Positions 36,636 through 48,400 of a DNA stretch of 64,000 nt are shown one piece after another (the first letter of the stretch is position 1; the number at the start of each line of letters is the position of its first letter). The DNA comes from Tribonema minus (Eukaryota; Sar; Xanthophyceae; Tribonematales; Tribonemataceae): the NCBI GenBank assembly GCA_017506865.1, contig JAFCMP010000001.1:868001-932000 (forward strand). The letters run 5' to 3'. The notes under the pieces were generated by a model. That model did not search any database, had not been told where the DNA came from, and saw only the letters and a program-made list of their open reading frames with translations. The position numbers were made by a program, and so were the translations under genes.

Positions 36636-37723
36636 CTGGGGCGGGCGCGCTGCATACTTCAACGTGAGGTTTTTGGTGCCTGTCCTCGACGTGTTTTGTA
36701 AGTCGGGGGTTGGCGGCGTGTGGTGCCGCAAGGCTTGGGGTCATTGACGCATGTATGTACATGCAGTGTGACATGTTTTGGTACATTTTGAGGCGATGGC
36801 CGTTGGTTGACTCCTCGATTACTTAGATGGCAATACAGCGTGCTTTGAAGCTTGTGTACTATGGCCAACCCAGGTCATGGTGCAGCTTGGTGAATGCTTC
36901 TGGCTGGTGTCCCGCTGCCCTTTTTGTCACAGCTCATCTGTGCAGTGGTGCAATGCTGTTCAGCCTGGCGCATTGTGTATGTATGCATGCATTGTTGTTT
37001 CAGAACAGTATTACATGGCAACACACACCTCACAGCTTCGTGGGCGGTCCCCTATAAAGACAATTTTTTTATAGGTTGCTGAAGCTAGTTGTTTTTTACT
37101 GTTCACATTGTGCCTCCCATAGGAATTGAACTCGCATTCAAGGCCTTATGAGCCCCACAAGTGCGCAGCTGGGGGCTCTACAGCGCAACTGGCTCGCCGG
37201 GAGACCGAGTCGGAGTCGAGTCCGACCTACCGATACCAATGCAGCAGATCAACTCTCCCAAAGAAGCTGCTTGATTGTACACTTGCTGGGTGCCATTGCG
37301 CGTATGCAGCATACTTCGAAGTACAAATGTCACTTAACATTTATGTTGTGATTTTCTTGAAAGCACGCTCTCAGTTACTTTCCCACCCAGATGCTGCTGA
37401 TGCACAGCACCGCTGGCTGCACGTCTTCATGCGCATAGGCAGCACAGACTATCGCCAAATGTCACTGCAGCATTTCCATCAACTATGCCAGCGCCTGCGG
37501 ACTTGGAAGTCGAACATTTGCAGCTCAGTAAGCTGAGCTTACCTACCTACCGATGACGTCCCTTAGAGCTGCAACCCCCCCCCCCCCCCCCAAAACCACT
37601 TCCACGGGCCTGCAGCCCCCACTGCTGCAGTACGACTGGTGCCTGGACCCCTGCCCTCTCCCTTCCCGCCCCCCCCCCCCAATTGGACGGCTTGAACGGC
37701 AGCAAGACTTGAAGTGTGCAGCG
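36636..37723. other. Spacer with tRNA-like traces
   Basis: This separates the convergent TRAF/SAM and ankyrin-like genes. AT content is higher than in the genes. A segment at about 37108-37230 contains pol III-box-like strings (CAGCGCAACTGG near 37180; GAGTCGAGTCCGAC near 37213; and on the minus strand GAGTTCAATTCC near 37120), but no complete cloverleaf folds. A poly-C tract lies at 37570-37590. Confidence 0.5.
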
Positions 37724-39522
37724 TCACGCGAACTCGTCGTCTGACTCGTCCTCCGGCTCGTCCTCCGACGCGTCCTCCTCGGCGTCCGAGGCGGCGGCCG
37801 CGCAGCCGCACAGCGCGCCCGCCGCGTGCGCCCACTCCAGCGCCGCCGCCGCAGCGGCGCGCCGCGCCTGCCTCCCCCGCGCGGCGGCGGCGCGCAGGCG
37901 CGCGCACACCGCCGGCGACCAGCCGCGCCAGGGGCACCCGGGCGCGATCGCAAACTGCAGTGCTGGCAGATTGTAATGTAGCTGGCCGGCATCGGCCGCA
38001 AGGAGCAGCGGCCACTGCGCTCCCTCCCGTAAGGAGGTAGTCGGCCATGGCGAGGTTGCCGGCTTCCAGGGCGTCCAACAGCATGTTGTCGCGCCCGGAC
38101 TGGCTCCAGTCGCCGCCGCCACGCTCGCGCACCCACTGCAGCTGGCTGGGCTGTGTGGTCTTGCCTGCAGGGGCGGGGGGCGGTGGGGGCGGGGCAGGGG
38201 CAAGTCAGAGTTCATGCCGCTGAAGAGCTGTCGCAGAGTGGGTGAATGCTGGTGTGACATCAGAAGCACGGCGCAGCTGAGAGTGTCATGTCATATCGTC
38301 GCGCACGCTGTTGCCGCTTTATCCGCCATCGAGCAGTTGCAGTTACGGGTTGACTGCGCTCCAGAGGCGGCGCCCGTCGATGCCGGCGCACGCCCAGTGA
38401 GCCAGAGAGCATCTGCAAGCGCGCCCCGCAGTTCTCACCTTCAACCAGCGCCTGACAAACATCGTCCATTACCAAAAAGGACCCCGGCGCGTTCATGATG
38501 TCCTGCGCCAGCGCCCAGTGCCCGCCGCGCGCCGCCGCGCTCGCGGACACCCAGCTCTGCCGCACTTCCAGCAGCTTTTCGAGCCAATGCATGACGTCGC
38601 GGTGGCCGCCGAGCGCGGCGGCGTGCAGCAGACGAGGCACGGCGGGGTTCAGCGGGCGCGTGACCGGCGGGCACGCGGCAAACAGCCACTGCAGCGTCCG
38701 CAGGCGTCCGTGGTGCGCCGCCACCTCCCAAAGCGGCAGGACAACATTGTTGAAGTGGCGCGCCTGCGCGTCGTCGCCAAAGTCCGGTTGCTGGAGCTGC
38801 GGCCATACCCAGCCGAGGATGTCCGTGTCGCCGCGCGCCGCCGCGTCGCGCAGTATCGTGGACACCGGCTCGGACCACAGATCGAGGCCGTAGTGATACC
38901 CCTGCCAGGCGAGCACGTCCAGGCGGCCGCAGCGCGCGGCGCTTATAATCAGGGCCTGACACTTAAACTCAAATCTGGCGAACCTCAAATGGTCCAGCAC
39001 GCACACTGGCGCGTGCTCGCCAGCGGCGCGGCTGAAGGCTTTGCGTTTCTTACAGCTGCACACGTTTGCCTGTTCCGCCACTTCAAAGGTCGCCATTGTT
39101 GCCAGCGCTGCCTGAAAAGAGGTTTTGCGCGAGGCGCCTGCGCTGCCCCGCTTTCTTTTAGGGACAGAGGAGAGATATGTGCCTCGTACACCTCTGCTGA
39201 CTCCGGCAACGTACAGCCAGTAGCCCGGTCCAAGAAAAGTGAACACTGTGTTCAACAAGCCGTGTTCCAGCAGGGAACTAAAAGCATGCAGCTCCTGCCG
39301 CTGGAGCTTCATCTTGTCGAGCAATTGCAGCTCAGTTTGACGTAAGCGCTTTTGCATGACCGCAGCAGCAGCCTCGGACCTGGCCAGCTCTGCTCGCAGG
39401 GCCCAAACCTCCATCACGAGTTGGTGTTGCTCGGCAGAGTGTTCAGTTGGAATCGTCTCGGACAGGCAGTTGATTGCAATTGCGCGTGAGTCAAGACAGA
39501 GCCAAAACCAACTGAACGACAT
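37724..39522 (-). pseudogene. Ankyrin-like repeat protein with F-box-like head, frame broken once
   Basis: Exons are 39522-38439 and 38164-37724. The start ATG gives MSFSWFWLCL, followed by a heptad-like segment (VMEVWALRAELARSEAAAAVMQKRLRQTEL) and a LLNTVFTFLGPGYWLYVAGVSRGVRGTYL block resembling the F-box-like head of protist ankyrin proteins. Degenerate ankyrin units follow (ISAARCGRLDVLAW, VAAHHGRLRTLQWLF, AAALGGHRDVMHWLEKLL, LLDALEAGNLAMADYLL). In exon 2 the frame shifts by one base near 38025-38036: after MADYLL the homologous continuation (EGAQWPLLLAADAGQL ... CPWRGW, acidic tail DEPEDESDDEFA, stop at 37724) is in another frame, and no intron fits. It may be a pseudogene, a sequencing error or a real frameshift. 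Large families of such genes are known in heterokont algae. Confidence 0.7.
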
Positions 39523-42416
39523 CAACTTCGAACAGAGGCGTCACCGTTAATATTCTACCTAGGCTCAAGAAGCGCAGAGGTTCTTCTCAACGCGAGGGCC
39601 ATTTTACGGCAGTGGAGAATCGGGGTTTTCGCAACTACCCCTAATTGAGCAAAGGAGGAAGCGATAGCGGCCGCTCTTGTCAGAATAGGCGTGAGTGGTG
39701 AGCAAACTGAGATACACGCCGGGCATGACGGGCGTTGTCTCATGACTGGTGTGGCCCACAGGCAAAGCTGCAACATGGCACCCGGAAGGGTGCTGATGGC
39801 AATGCATGGCAAGGAAGTCAATCTGCCATGCATATGCCACACCTCACCAGCGCGGACCTTGCAAGCGTGATACCACTCTGCATGCTTTCGTGTGCCCTCC
39901 CTCCTCCTCAAGAAGGGCATGCATTGCAATGAACTGGTAGAAAGCCGTGTGGTGCGCCTCTCGCTCTCACAGTAGGCGCCGCTCTTCCACCATCCGCGGC
40001 CCTTCCCCTTCACCCTGTCGCCCCCTGTGAGGCCGACCAGGACAGTGCCCGCAGCGGGACTGCGTTGTTGAAGTTCAGTATCAGGTACCTGCATGTTAAT
40101 ATGCCCAAGACAAATCCCAAAGACCACGCTGCCGAGCAACACCAATGCACGATGGACGTTTGGGCCTTGCGAACAGAGCTGGCCCAGGTCCGAGGCTGCT
40201 GCTGCGGTCATTCAAAAGCGCCTATGCTTGTGAGGCCGGCAAATAGAGAAGATACACATTCAACTTCAAATAGAGGCGCGTCCACCGTTGAAAACTTTTC
40301 TGCTTTCATTGTTCGGAAAACAGCAGAGCCCGCTGCAAAGACGCGCAATGCCATAAACTCTGGTAGATTGGAAAAAAAGCGGGGCGCGATTAACGCCACA
40401 GGGCTGCGTGCTCCGCCGGCGGCAAGCGTGGCAACGCGAAGACAAATCAACCGGCAGCGACGCTGTTACACACAAACGCACTGCTGACTGAGACAAGCGC
40501 GCAAACACCGTCGAGACATAGCAGCGCGCGCCAGCGCCACCACGGGCGGCAGTGCGCAAGACGTGAACAGCATCCCCAGAGCAGGCATGCGGGCGCCGCC
40601 GCCGCAGCAGCGCACACATGCAGGCAGCGCCGCCGCGGCGTATGTGCAGCCACGGTGTCAAGTTGAGCGCTGCAGCGCGTGCTGCGTCACGCACAAGCGC
40701 CGCAACTGACATGCAGGCGTTGCTGACCAAGACACGGGTGCGCATCGTGATGAGTTAAGCGCTGCACGATGTGCAGTTCGCGCACAGGCGCCGCCGACTG
40801 ACAGGCGTGCAGACAAGACAGCACAGCGCTGCGCAAGCGCCGCCGGGCGCAGCGCACGCGACAGCGTCATCAGCTATGATGCAGGCAGCGATGCGCGCAA
40901 GCTGCAGCGCGTACAGCGTCGCGCACAGGCGCCGTCAACTGAAAGGCGCAGCTGTGACAGAACAGTAGCGCGCATAGGCAGCGCCAGCTACCAGACGAGC
41001 AGCATCATCATGTTACTGCAACTGCACGCAGCTGAGTTGGTTTCTAATCAAACGGCACAGTGCGATGTGTGCGCATGCGGCAGTGCCGCGAGGCCTCTGC
41101 AGCAAAGACACTACACCACAGACCTTGGCCTTTGGGGGTTGAGGAGAATGCCCCCCCCTTGCAGGAGTGTGGGAGTTTACAGTGACAGTGGCGCCTGCTG
41201 CCAATCACGCTGCCCTGGCGGGTCACACTGTGCCTTGCACACATTGTCTTGGCGGACGGACGTTGGGTGTGCTTGATGCTCATACATAACTGTGCAGGTG
41301 CAGGTGCATTGGATATGAGTACATAGCACAGCAGTCAATGGAATACCTGCAATCCATCGTTCAAAGTCTATGAGGCGGTAGCAATGCTGCATTACGCCTT
41401 GCCATCTTGCTTTGCACACATGCTGCGCACCATTTGGCATATCGCGATCTGTTGCATGAAAAATCATTAATGCCAGTGGTAATGGTTGCAATGCTCAGAC
41501 AGCACCACTGCTTGAGCAGTGTGGAGAACGAGTCCACACACCGGCGACTTGTTAACATGTGATGTTAATGCATGATTTCTCATGTGTCATGATGTTGTTG
41601 TTCACTTGCCCAAAACTCAAAAGTTGAAATAGCAGTACTCAGCTTGAGCTTGCAAAACATTGTGAGTGATTCAACATCTGGTGCCCCTGTGGGCCATCAC
41701 AGGGCACAAAGGGAAAATGACTGCTTCCGAAGCAACAGTTGCTGCATACAATAATAGTGTGGATTGACAAGAAGGAGGTCTCATCACAGAGTCAAACTAA
41801 TTGGAGTCAGGGCTGCTGCACCTGTAGGCTGTGTTTTAAACAAAATTAACTGTGATCGCACACCATATGTCAACTTTTAAAACAGCTCGCGGGCTCAATG
41901 GACACAAGTGCTGCTTCCGCACGCCCCGGCTGGCATATGCTCATCCACCACCACCATGGTGGACGGCCAGTGGTGACAATTAACGACACACGCCCTTGCA
42001 GCATGCGCACTTCTTGTTCTATTCGCCCGCTTGTTGATCTAAATTTGACCGTGATCCTGAGTCCATCAGGATGGCAGCCGGCCAGTGGCAATGGTCTACG
42101 GCATATGCCTTCGCAGCGTGCACGCCCTCTTGCTCTGTGCACCTTAGCCTTGCTGACCAATGCGACGCATCTCGGTACCTGCATGACACCTAGTGTTGTC
42201 CAGCACGCCTATACCGAGTCCTGTACTGGGGCCTGTACTGAGTCCTGTACTGAGTTGTGTACTGACTCAAGTGCGACTCCCAGCGTCATGCACGTACCGA
42301 GATGCATTGCACCGAGTCGCCATCGACAGCACCTGCACTGACGCCGGTACTGTACAGGCACCGAGTTGCGTTGCGTCCACAGCACGTGGGCGTGTAGCTT
42401 TAACGCCCTGGGCATC
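39523..42416. other. Spacer with gene fragment, degenerate repeats and minisatellite
   Basis: Apart from the inverted fragment at 40110-40228, no gene is seen. About 40500-40970 is built of degenerate units containing GCGCACAGGCGCCGNCAACTGA-type strings (40689, 40781, 40921). At 42211-42256 a minisatellite of CTGTACTGAGTC-like units occurs. The 41290-41880 part is AT-richer and featureless. Confidence 0.55.
40110..40228 (+). pseudogene. Inverted, truncated copy of the ankyrin-like gene's 5' end
   Basis: On the plus strand this segment encodes AEQHQCTMDVWALRTELAQ, matching AEQHQLVMEVWALRAELAR of the minus-strand gene at 39522. After that an extra C (GCCCAGG versus GCCAGG) shifts the frame, although the DNA stays alignable through GAGGCTGCTGCTGCGGTCAT. 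The downstream frame is unrelated. It is a broken relic in inverted orientation some 700 bp from its parent or a sibling gene. Confidence 0.75.
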
Positions 42417-45400
42417 TCATCCCTTCTGCTTTGCCGCAGCAGCAGTCGCGGCGGCGGACGACAGCACCTCCGCCCACCACTCCGACGAGTCCTCGCGCGT
42501 CCGCCGCTGGTCGAGCAGGAGCTGCAGCGCGCGGTTCACGACGGGCGTGCGGTAGCGCTTGTTGTACTGCGCCGCCGCCTGCCGCACCGCCTCCTGCAAC
42601 GCGCGCGTAGTAGAGCCATCAAGGTGAAAGCCTCTCATCAGCCCCTGAAAGTGGTGGTGTTCATGATGATGTGATGGGACATAATTGAGAGACACAAACC
42701 AAAGGACCCGAGCAAGTCTTGTTGTAATGCGCCATCGGCTGCCGCACTGCCTCCTGCAGCGCGCGCGCGCGCGCAGTCATGGAAGTGATAACTTTCTTCA
42801 GTGTCTGTGCCCGCCTCCCCAGAGAGATACGTGATGACTGTCGCGACAAAGTTGAGAAACACATGCCAGAGTACCCGCACAACATCTTCTTGTGCTGTGC
42901 CGTCGCCTGCCCACCAACTCCCGCAGCACGCGCGTGCAGTGCGGGCAAGCACCTGTCGTGAGCACATCAGCCGATGGTGAGCGCTTCAGAAGCAGTGCAT
43001 CTGTTTCACAAATGTACATTGCGCGGCTTGCTGCGCGGCCTGAGCACGGTGACGCGCGCCGCTCGCGCTGGTGGGCTTCCGGAGGTGATCTCGACCGCTG
43101 TTCCGCATGTGCTAGAGCTTCAACTCAAGAGTGGCGACGTGACATGAGCCGCAGCGGCAAGCCGACACAATGACAAAAGCATGTGTGTAAGACCACGTTT
43201 GAAATGCATTGTTGCCATGCGCGCTCGACCCACAGACTGGATAGGAGAGAGCCGTTCAATACCTACTCCCTCTTACCATTGTGTAAACGTAATGTGCATA
43301 CACTGTGCATGCGGTATCGTTCATGTCTCTGATACCTACCCCCAGGGCCTCCCCTGTAGTCACCAAGTACGCAATGTGCACATTGTTACATATGCCATTT
43401 CACGGTTTCCCGAGCATGCTCAAACTCTTGTGCTTATGACAGGCGTCATTGAGTCATCAAAATCCTTCCCCATCTCCTGTGACTCCTGACACTTCGCACC
43501 GTACATGGCACAATGCAACATCCTGTGCGCATACGCTTCGCACATGAAGACCCGTGGACACTTACACACAGAAAAAAATCGACAACTCCTTTCTACCTCC
43601 GAACGGTGGTGGCGAGGGACCCCCCAAAGCCAACGTCGTCATGCGCACACGTGCGGATGCCTACATAAACACACGTTCCTACTTCTCTACGTACGCACCT
43701 GTGTAGTGGGATACGGGTGTATCACGCCCGCCAGCCGCCCCGCGCCCACGCCGCACTGCATCGCCACGCTGACCTCGCTGATCATGTCCCCCGCGCGCTC
43801 CGCCACAATAGTCGCCCCCAGAATCTGCCCCCCGCCCCCCCCCTCCCCCCTTTGTCGTCATCCGCCGCCACCAGCAGCTTCACGAACCCCTCCGCGACCC
43901 CCTCGCAGCGGCAGCGGTCGACGTCCGCCAGCTGTCGCGTGTACGTCTCGAAGGCGACGCCGCGCTCGCGCAGGTCGCTCTCGTACAGCCCCACGTGCGC
44001 GACCTCCGGGTCCGTGTACGTCGCCCACGGGATCATGAGGTCTGCGAGGCGCTCTGCGCGCGCGCGCACGAGAGCAGGCAGGTATGAAGAAGTATTAAAT
44101 CAGGAATAATTCAGTTATATGATGCGGTATCATGAGCTCTGCCGCGCCGTTGTACATGGAGCTCTGCCGCGCGCGTGCGTGCGCGCCGGCGGGTTCCTAG
44201 GTCCTAGGCATGACGCGGTGAGGTCGAGGCCCGCAAGCCGATGTGCGCCCGCCTGAGCAGGCAATTTGTGCAGGTGCAGGCTGTAATGCAGGAAAAGCGA
44301 AGGGGTGTGTCTGTGTGCTCGAGGTTCCATTATCAAAGTCCGGCGTGTACCGTGCTTGATATGCGTACGTACGTATGATTGCACTCCCTACAGGGACTAT
44401 GTGAACAGTGGCACTGCATGCTGCTGGCAACTTGCGATGAGTCAAACGAGTCTCAATGCCTCAAAACTATTAAAGCTACGAGGCGGCTTCGGCATGCACC
44501 AATCATCACATCGTCACATGACGCACTGAGCAGAACAAGCCCCAGCGACACCGAGCGCTGCCATCGGTGGAGTACCAGCCCCCATACCGACCCGGCCCCG
44601 TAATCCCCACCCTAACTCCAGGCCTAACCCTACCTTCGATTTCCAGCCCAACCCTAAGCCGAACCATCACATCCCCAGCCTATTTCCCGCCCTAACACTA
44701 GACCTAACCCTAACACCGCACCTTAGCCCCAGCCCTAAGCCAGCTCACCGCGCGTCCCGAGGAACACAATGCGCACGGCACCCTACCCTAAGCTATTCCC
44801 CCCCCCCCCCCCCCCCCCCCCCCTACTCCAAATCTAGCCCCAACGCTAACCCCAGGCCTGACTCCACCACTTCTAAACCCTAAGTAGCCCTAACCCTAAG
44901 GCAGCTCACCGCGCGTTCCGAGGAACATGTTGCGAACTGCGGCGCGCGCCTGCCAGTCCGCGGCGTGCGTGAACTTGTACGGCGACGCGCAGTCGCCGCA
45001 CGCGTACACGTCGCCGCTGGGCGCCGTCGTGCGGAACGTCTCGTCCACGATCACGCCGCGCCGCGCGTCGTACTGCACGCCGACGCTCTCCAGCCCTAGC
45101 CCTACGACATTGGGTACGCGGCCCGCGGCAACCAGCACTGCGTCGCACTCGAGGCCGAGCAGCGCGCCGCCGCCGCCGCCGCCGCTGCCCGAGGCGGTGG
45201 TGCTGTAGGAGACGCGGTAGCGGTGGAACGGGCGGCGGTACAGGGCGCCGCGGCACAGCAGCTCCACGCGCTGCAGGGACGCGCCGGTGACGAAGGTCAC
45301 GCCATCGCGCTCCATGGACGCGCGCACGGCGGCCGCGGCGTCCTCGTCCTGGGGTAGGTAGACGGAGGTAAGTGTATGAGTAGGGCTGCACAAAAGCGTA

Positions 45401-48400
45401 TTATTAGAAGTTTGATTCTGAGTTCAAGTGCCCCTTGTCTGGTGGATTGTATGCTCGGAATCGAGCAGACTCACCACATGCCCCACAAATACGCCCTTCG
45501 TGCAGCATGCTATCATGCCGAGGATTGCTCAAGACGTATCCATGGTTGCCAAATACGCCCCAAACACGCTTGTCTTCGGTTGCCAAATGCGCCCCAAATA
45601 CGCCGTCCATGGTTGCCAAACACGCCCCAAATACGCCGTCTTCGTGTGGCCGAATACGTTTTCGTGCAACCCTATATACGAGGGTGGGTATATGAGGATA
45701 GGTATACATATGAGGTATATGATTGAGGGTAGGTATATAAGGGTAGGTATATGAGGGTAGGTATACGAGGATAGGTACATGAGGAAAGGCACGATGAGAG
45801 TAGGCATATGAGGGTATGTAGGTGTACACGGAACTACATGAGGGTAAGTGTATGAGGTTAGGTATATGAGCATGATGGGGGGCGGAGCGCAGCGGGCGCC
45901 ATCGCACGGCTTGCGAGAGCGCACTTGCATGCTCTTGCACTGACGCACAGCAGTGGGATGCGCGATGATTCAACCATGCGCTCATGCGCACCCGCAGAGG
46001 AGTAGGGTTAAGGTCACGATCAGCGTTTAAGCGAGGCGCTGGCGACGGAGGACACGCTGACGTCGCGCACCACGCACGACGCCCGCAGGCCAGGGCTAGG
46101 GTTAGGGCAACGGCTGCGGAGTCCACATCCCGGGCATTGGGCTTGCAGCGACGGGCGGAGCGCAGCAGGTGTCGCCTCGCGGCACAGGTACATTACAGCG
46201 GGGGGATCAGGTCCACTGAGCGCTGTCACCTGGCATGGCTGAGCTCTGCAGCACAAAGTGTCTGTGCGCAGCTCGTACCGAGACTGCGGCGTCCGCGGCG
46301 CAGCGTTAAAGGGGCAGCGCGCGGGGCGAGGCGCGGCGGGCGGGCGTCATGCACGGCTCAGCTCATCATGGGGGGGGGGGTGCGCTGAGACTGGACGCAT
46401 CCGGGGCCGCCAGTGCATGTTGCGCAGTTAGCTCATGGCATGTTGAGCTGTGAGCGCTTCGCTTAGCCCCCCCCCCCCACCCCTGCCCCCCGCCCCCCCC
46501 GTGCGGCAACTCAGATCCTACAGCGAGCAGTTGCCCGAGGTACGCAACTTCAAGCTCATACATACACGCCTCGCGTCCCATGATGCGCGCGCCGCGCTCC
46601 GGGCGCGTCACGCACGCGTCGTGGCGCGCCGTGCTCTGCGTGTACGTAACTTCAAGTACGCGCATTCGGTATACAAGTACGTACATACCTCACGGCCCAT
46701 GATGCGCGCGCCGCGCTCCAGGCACGTCACGCGCGAGCCCAGCCGCGCCATGCTCTGCGCGAGCTCCAGCCCAATGGGGCCCGCGCCGACGACGCACAGC
46801 CGCGGCGGCAGCTCCTCCAGGTTGAAGAAGTTGGCGTTGCTCAGGTAAGGCACTCCGCCGCTGCCGCCGCCGCCGCCGCTGCCGCCGCCGCCGCGCAGCG
46901 CCGGCGGCACCGCCGCGCTGCCGCCCGTCGCGATCATGGCCTTGCGGAAGCGCAGCACGCGGTCGCCGGCGGCGCCGCCGCTGACGATTACGGAGTGCGC
47001 CCCGGAGAACGTCGCCTGGCCGAGGAAGACGTGCTCGCAGAAGTCGCGCGCGTAGCGCGCGACGCCGTCGGCCGCGGAGATCTCCGCGCGTATCGCGCGC
47101 ATACGCTCTGCGCAAGACGCGGCGAGGGGGGGGGGGGAGGGGGTTGAGGTGAGCCCCTCGGACTCTAATGCACATTTGACACGTGATGACATGTGACACG
47201 AGGTAGGTTGGGGCCAGGGGGGGGGGAGCGGACTGAGTCCCACAGACTCCTCTGATGTTGTTACAATGCACTGTCAGGCATCCCGAGCGACAGAGGAGAC
47301 CACGTGCATGAGAGGTTTTTCCATTCAGTCAAACTTCCATCAAGCAGCACAGGCAGGTACTTCCCGCTTGCAGCACTGCTCATCCTGACCGCAAAAGTGC
47401 AAAAGTGTCTGAGTTTGCTTCCTACTCACCCATGATGGCCGGGAAGTCGACTTCGACGGCGTCGGCGCGGAGCCTGACGCCGAACGGCGCGGCGGTGCGC
47501 ACGTCGTGGACGCGGCGCGCGCACGCGATGAGCGCCTTGGACGGGACGCAGCCCACGTTGAGGCAGTCGCCGCCCATGTAGTGACGCTCCACGAGCGCGC
47601 ACCGCATGCCCAGCCCCTGCGGCAGCGGAGGCAGGGGGGGGCGGGTGGGGGGGGAGGGGGGGGTGCTCGTGGTGCGAAGATGTCAACAGATTACACTCAA
47701 AATGTGGCAGCGGTGACGGCAGTGAGGCAGGTGCTGCGCATGCCCAGCCCCTGCGGCGGTGGGGGAGGCGCACCGGGGGGGGGGGGGGTGCTGGTGGTGC
47801 GCAGCTGTCAACAGATGGCATTCGAATGCGGTGGCGGGACGGAGGGGGGAGCAGACCTCGGTGCGAAGGACTCTGCGGATGGCACTCAGCTGTGGCGGTG
47901 GTGACGGCGGGATGCGGCAATGCTGCGCGTGTGCCGGCGCGTGGCGCGGCGCAGGTGATGGAAGCACCGCCGGCGCGGTGATCGTTCTCAATTGCGCATG
48001 TCTGACACCGGCGAAGACGATACGAGCATGTACTACTGCGCTAAAGGGTGACGCCGCGCCAGCGTAAACTTCATGGCTGAGCACTGCAGACGGTGGTAGA
48101 GGCGGCGACGTCGTGGCCGCACGCCGCCCCATATTTGTACTGAAACATGACTTTGGAGCAAGCGACGAACCGGAGACCGCGGCGCCGCGAGCGGCCGTGC
48201 AAAGGCACGAGCGCATGCGGCAGCGCCGCCGCACAGAAACTTCAACTTGCATGCAAACTTCAACTTTTGATGCACCTTGGCCATGATCACGGACAGCAGG
48301 CCGCTGACGCCGGCGCCGATCACCACCAAGTCGTAGCAGTCCGACGGCGCAGGGTTGACGTAGTCTGGCGGGTGAACATTGTCGACCAGCGCCTTGTTGA

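Noticed and set aside
39555..40211. 218-residue minus-strand frame near the ankyrin-like gene
   Set aside because: It runs antisense through the inverted gene fragment. Its start (MTAAAASDL) is the reverse complement of the coiled-coil segment, not a gene.
44590..44910. Chromosome end
   Set aside because: The CCCTAA array is degenerate, internal, and lies in the intron of a gene that continues on both sides.
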